Positions 61,644 to 64,000 of a stretch of 64,000 nt of DNA are shown here, in pieces (the first letter of the stretch is position 1; the number at the start of each line of letters is the position of its first letter). Below the pieces are notes generated by a model. The model worked only from the letters and a program-made list of their open reading frames with translations, was not told the DNA's origin and ran no database searches. The DNA is taken from NCBI RefSeq assembly GCF_003991225.1, contig NZ_JTFC01000036.1, positions 1 to 64,000 of the forward strand, written 5' to 3'. The stretch is from Candidatus Kurthia intestinigallinarum (GTDB lineage Bacteria; Bacillota; Bacilli; Bacillales_A; Planococcaceae). A program made the translations under genes and the position numbers.

Positions 61644-63596
61644 TTACCAATATGCGACTGTACGATTGACCATAGATTCCCGATACTGTGCTGTCGAAAT
61701 AGGTAATACGCTATTTGACGTATAATCCATAATCACGCCATATTTGCGAATAACATCCATTTGATTAATTTCTCCCGCACGATATAAACGCGCTACTTCC
61801 TCTGGAGCTTCATTAAACCAATTTTTTCGATTATGACGAATATAGTCTCGCTCATTTTGTGTCGCTTCATAATTGATTTCAAATTGATCTAATTCACGAT
61901 CAATTTCGTGAATAATTACGCCGTAATCTTTACGAGCTCGCTCGATTGATACATATTCATCAATTACATCTTCTAACACGGCATACATGTCGCGTTCAAG
62001 AGGATCGCCTAAGCCTCCACCACCTGCAGCGGGGCGTGTAAATGTATCGCCTTTTTGAAGTGATACATTTGAAAAGATGGTACCTAAAAATTGTTCTGAA
62101 TCTTTACCAGGATTTAAAATCGCCCCTTGCGGAATGGATGGTAGGCCACCCATGATTCCCCATGTAATGGAACGTGAACGGTCGCAGCAATAAGACATTA
62201 CCGTCCCATCAATCTGTGTAAGTTCTCCACCTTTTTCAACGCCACACCCTCCGCGATATTTTCCGGGACCTGCTGAATCGGTAATGATTTCATGTTTCGT
62301 TGTTAAAACCGGAGATAAACGTTCCTGGCCTTCACATGGTTGTACACTTAAGCCCACTCCAAATACAGGCGAAGTGGTATTAGCGCCGTCGCGGTCAATA
62401 CGTCCACCGTGTCCACCAGCCATCCAGTCATACCACATAAAATAGTCTCGTGCGCCATTACGTGTATCATAGCCACCAATGAGTAAATATTCTAAATTAA
62501 AGGAACAAGCTAAGGCACGTTCTGGCATAATATTAGACCATAATTCAAAACATGCATTCATAATCTTTTCAAAGGAACCTGAGCAATAACCAGAAACAGC
62601 AACGGGACTAGGTGCATTCACAACTGAATTTTCTGGTAAATGTGTTTTTACTACACGGTAGAACCCTGAATTTAGTGGAATTTCAGGGAAAAATGTCTTC
62701 GTACCAGCATACGTGCCCGATAAAGCTGAACCAAAACCAGCATTTAAGAAGCAACTGATATACGGGTGGGAACCGGATAAATCGTATAAAATTTCATCGT
62801 CAGTAATCGTCATTTTTACACGAATTGGAATTAAACCATCGCCGACTTCTGGATCCATGTCGATATAATCTACTGTTTCCCACGTACCTTTTGGCAATGT
62901 TTTCACCTTTGCACGCGTCAAGCGTTCTACGTAATTTTGGACTTCACTAAATGCTTCAAGTACGGTCTCAACGCCATATTTACGAATCATTGCTTGTAGT
63001 TGTACTTCTCCGACTTTTGCAGCTTCAACTTGCGAACGTAAATCGCCTAAACGTTCCTCCGGTAGACGCATATTTTTCACAATAATGTTTACAACATCTT
63101 TTAAATAATGTCCTTTACTGAAGATACGTACTGGTGGGATACGCATTCCTTCGCCGTAATGCTCTTTCGCTGTCACATCAAATGAACCAGGGTTTGAACC
63201 ACCCACATCAGCCCAGTGACCATTGGTTTGCATGAGTGCAATTAAACGTTGCTCGTGAAAAACCGGATAAATTACACGCGTATCGCTAAAATGTGTTCCC
63301 CCACGATAGGGATCATTAACAAGAAAGACATCGCCTGGGTGAATATCATCGCCGAAGTCTTCTAAGACGGCTTTTGCTGTTAAATGTAGTGTTCCAACAT
63401 GCACTGAAATATCTTGCGTTCCTTGCATAATTGTATTCCCATCCGCGTCACAAAGAGCGCAGCTAAAGTCACGGTTATAAATAACAAACGAATAACACGT
63501 ACGTAACATTTGTTCAGCCATTTGGTCTACTAAATTGACAAACCCATTTTTTAATACTTCAAATGTTACAGGATCTAATTTACGAGTTGTTTCCAT
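61644..63596 (-). CDS. hyuB: Hydantoinase B/oxoprolinase-family protein
   Basis: HyuB-type subunit of 650 residues, beside the HyuA-type subunit, for ATP-dependent hydantoin, oxoproline or related ring opening, or an acetone-carboxylase-like activity. Seen: DPVTFEVLKNGFVNLVDQMA at the N-terminus, DISVHVGTLHLTAKAV, VFLVNDPYRGGTHFSDTRVI, YPVFHEQRLIALMQTNGHWA, NAGFGSALSGTYAG, VSGYCSGSFEKIMNA, GPGKYRGGCGVEKGGEL and PAAGGGGLGDPLERD. AAATGAGGAGG precedes the ATG. The sequence alone does not settle the substrate. Confidence 0.9.
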   Translation of the reverse strand: METTRKLDPVTFEVLKNGFVNLVDQMAEQMLRTCYSFVIYNRDFSCALCDADGNTIMQGTQDISVHVGTLHLTAKAVLEDFGDDIHPGDVFLVNDPYRGGTHFSDTRVIYPVFHEQRLIALMQTNGHWADVGGSNPGSFDVTAKEHYGEGMRIPPVRIFSKGHYLKDVVNIIVKNMRLPEERLGDLRSQVEAAKVGEVQLQAMIRKYGVETVLEAFSEVQNYVERLTRAKVKTLPKGTWETVDYIDMDPEVGDGLIPIRVKMTITDDEILYDLSGSHPYISCFLNAGFGSALSGTYAGTKTFFPEIPLNSGFYRVVKTHLPENSVVNAPSPVAVSGYCSGSFEKIMNACFELWSNIMPERALACSFNLEYLLIGGYDTRNGARDYFMWYDWMAGGHGGRIDRDGANTTSPVFGVGLSVQPCEGQERLSPVLTTKHEIITDSAGPGKYRGGCGVEKGGELTQIDGTVMSYCCDRSRSITWGIMGGLPSIPQGAILNPGKDSEQFLGTIFSNVSLQKGDTFTRPAAGGGGLGDPLERDMYAVLEDVIDEYVSIERARKDYGVIIHEIDRELDQFEINYEATQNERDYIRHNRKNWFNEAPEEVARLYRAGEINQMDVIRKYGVIMDYTSNSVLPISTAQYRESMVNRTVAYW

Positions 63597-63612
63597 TCAA
63601 ACGCCTCCTCAT

Positions 63613-64000
63613 TTAATAGTCTGTTGTGACAGAAATAATAATATTTTTATATGCATCTACTTTCGCTACAAATCCTGATGGAATGACGGTTGTTGTATCT
63701 AATTGGTCCACAATTGCGGGACCCTCAATTACCGCACCAACTGGGATAAGCTCGCGGTTATAAACAGTTGCTTCAGTGAAGGTATTATTAAAATAGACTG
63801 GACGAGTTTCCTTGATGGCAGCATCGAGTTTCCCTTCTACCTCATATGTTGGAAGTTCAGGTTTTGGTACTGTTCCAATTGCTGTTACACGTAAGCCGTA
63901 AATTTCTACGGGTTGGGTATCATCAGAAAAGGCAAATTCTCGCGCATGTTCTTTGTGGAATTCTTCTAAAATTGGCAACAGTGATTCAAAATTATCAGGA
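63613..64000 (-). CDS. hyuA: Hydantoinase A/oxoprolinase-family protein, 5' part outside the window
   Basis: The C-terminal part of a HyuA-type subunit, open to the window edge. The visible 129 residues include HKEHAREFAFSDDTQPVEIY, LRVTAIGTVPKPELP, PVYFNNTFTEATVYNREL and VGAVIEGPAIVDQLDTTTVI, typical of the end of HyuA proteins. The N-terminal ATPase-like half, the promoter and any -24/-12 sequence lie beyond 64000. It is followed 16 bases later by hyuB. Confidence 0.85.
   Translation of the reverse strand, partial: PDNFESLLPILEEFHKEHAREFAFSDDTQPVEIYGLRVTAIGTVPKPELPTYEVEGKLDAAIKETRPVYFNNTFTEATVYNRELIPVGAVIEGPAIVDQLDTTTVIPSGFVAKVDAYKNIIISVTTDY

Overview
The window is low-GC Firmicute DNA, best fitting the Lysinibacillus/Solibacillus side of the Bacillales. 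This rests on strong AGGAGG-type ribosome sites, many lipoproteins with a LxxC lipobox, a lysine L-box riboswitch, a perfect cre site, a Fur-like box, and relatives of Bacillus subtilis YfiY/YfiZ/YfhA, YsnE, YwqG and YumC/YcgT. The genus is inferred from gene content, not proven. No tRNA, rRNA gene or CRISPR array was seen.

Layout. 0-1.5 kb: a TnpB nuclease gene with a structured right end and a second, decayed copy of that end. 1.5-4.6 kb: a methyltransferase, small hypotheticals and an ElaA-like acetyltransferase. 4.6-9.8 kb: a Fur-type siderophore importer (two permeases divergent from binding protein, ATPase and a flavoprotein reductase). 9.9-17.1 kb: secreted and surface proteins (SH3b lipoprotein, CAP-domain protein, large repeat protein) and one decayed gene. 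17.2-20 kb: lysine riboswitch plus polar amino acid ABC transporter. 20-23 kb: small lipoprotein, SH3b protein, YwqG-like protein. 23-28.5 kb: a GsiB/C/D-like (glutathione or peptide) ABC operon. 28.6-37.4 kb: a sugar ABC transporter under a cre site, followed by a membrane sugar-binding sensor, a YesM-type kinase, a YesN-type regulator and a XylF-like lipoprotein, resembling the xylose three-component systems of clostridia.

37.5-44.4 kb is the most accessory-looking stretch: a polymorphic toxin ending in an AHH nuclease domain, its probable immunity protein (ankyrin repeats fused to two SUFU domains), then a large secreted M60 metallopeptidase. 45-50.4 kb: Ada, an M20 amidohydrolase with an AbgT transporter, and a divergent regulator with a candidate operator. 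50.4-52.4 kb holds a second toxin-immunity relic: an RHS/YD-repeat fragment followed on the same strand by a DUF2247-like gene, with short repeats and a perfect palindrome nearby. 52.4-57.3 kb: a Cys-rich zinc-binding-type protein, a MetX-like enzyme, pyridoxal kinase divergent from an ECF S component, and a candidate independent structured RNA. 57.3-64 kb: an ECF sigma/anti-sigma pair, an acetyltransferase, a membrane protein, a sigma-54 activator and a convergent hydantoinase/oxoprolinase operon that runs off the window.

The best leads for new biology are the AHH toxin with its Ank-SUFU-SUFU partner, the RHS relic with DUF2247, the unassigned RNA at 56.4-56.6 kb, the two dispersed palindromic repeats, and the TnpB right end with its relic copy. 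Family names come from recognition of motifs; no database search was run.
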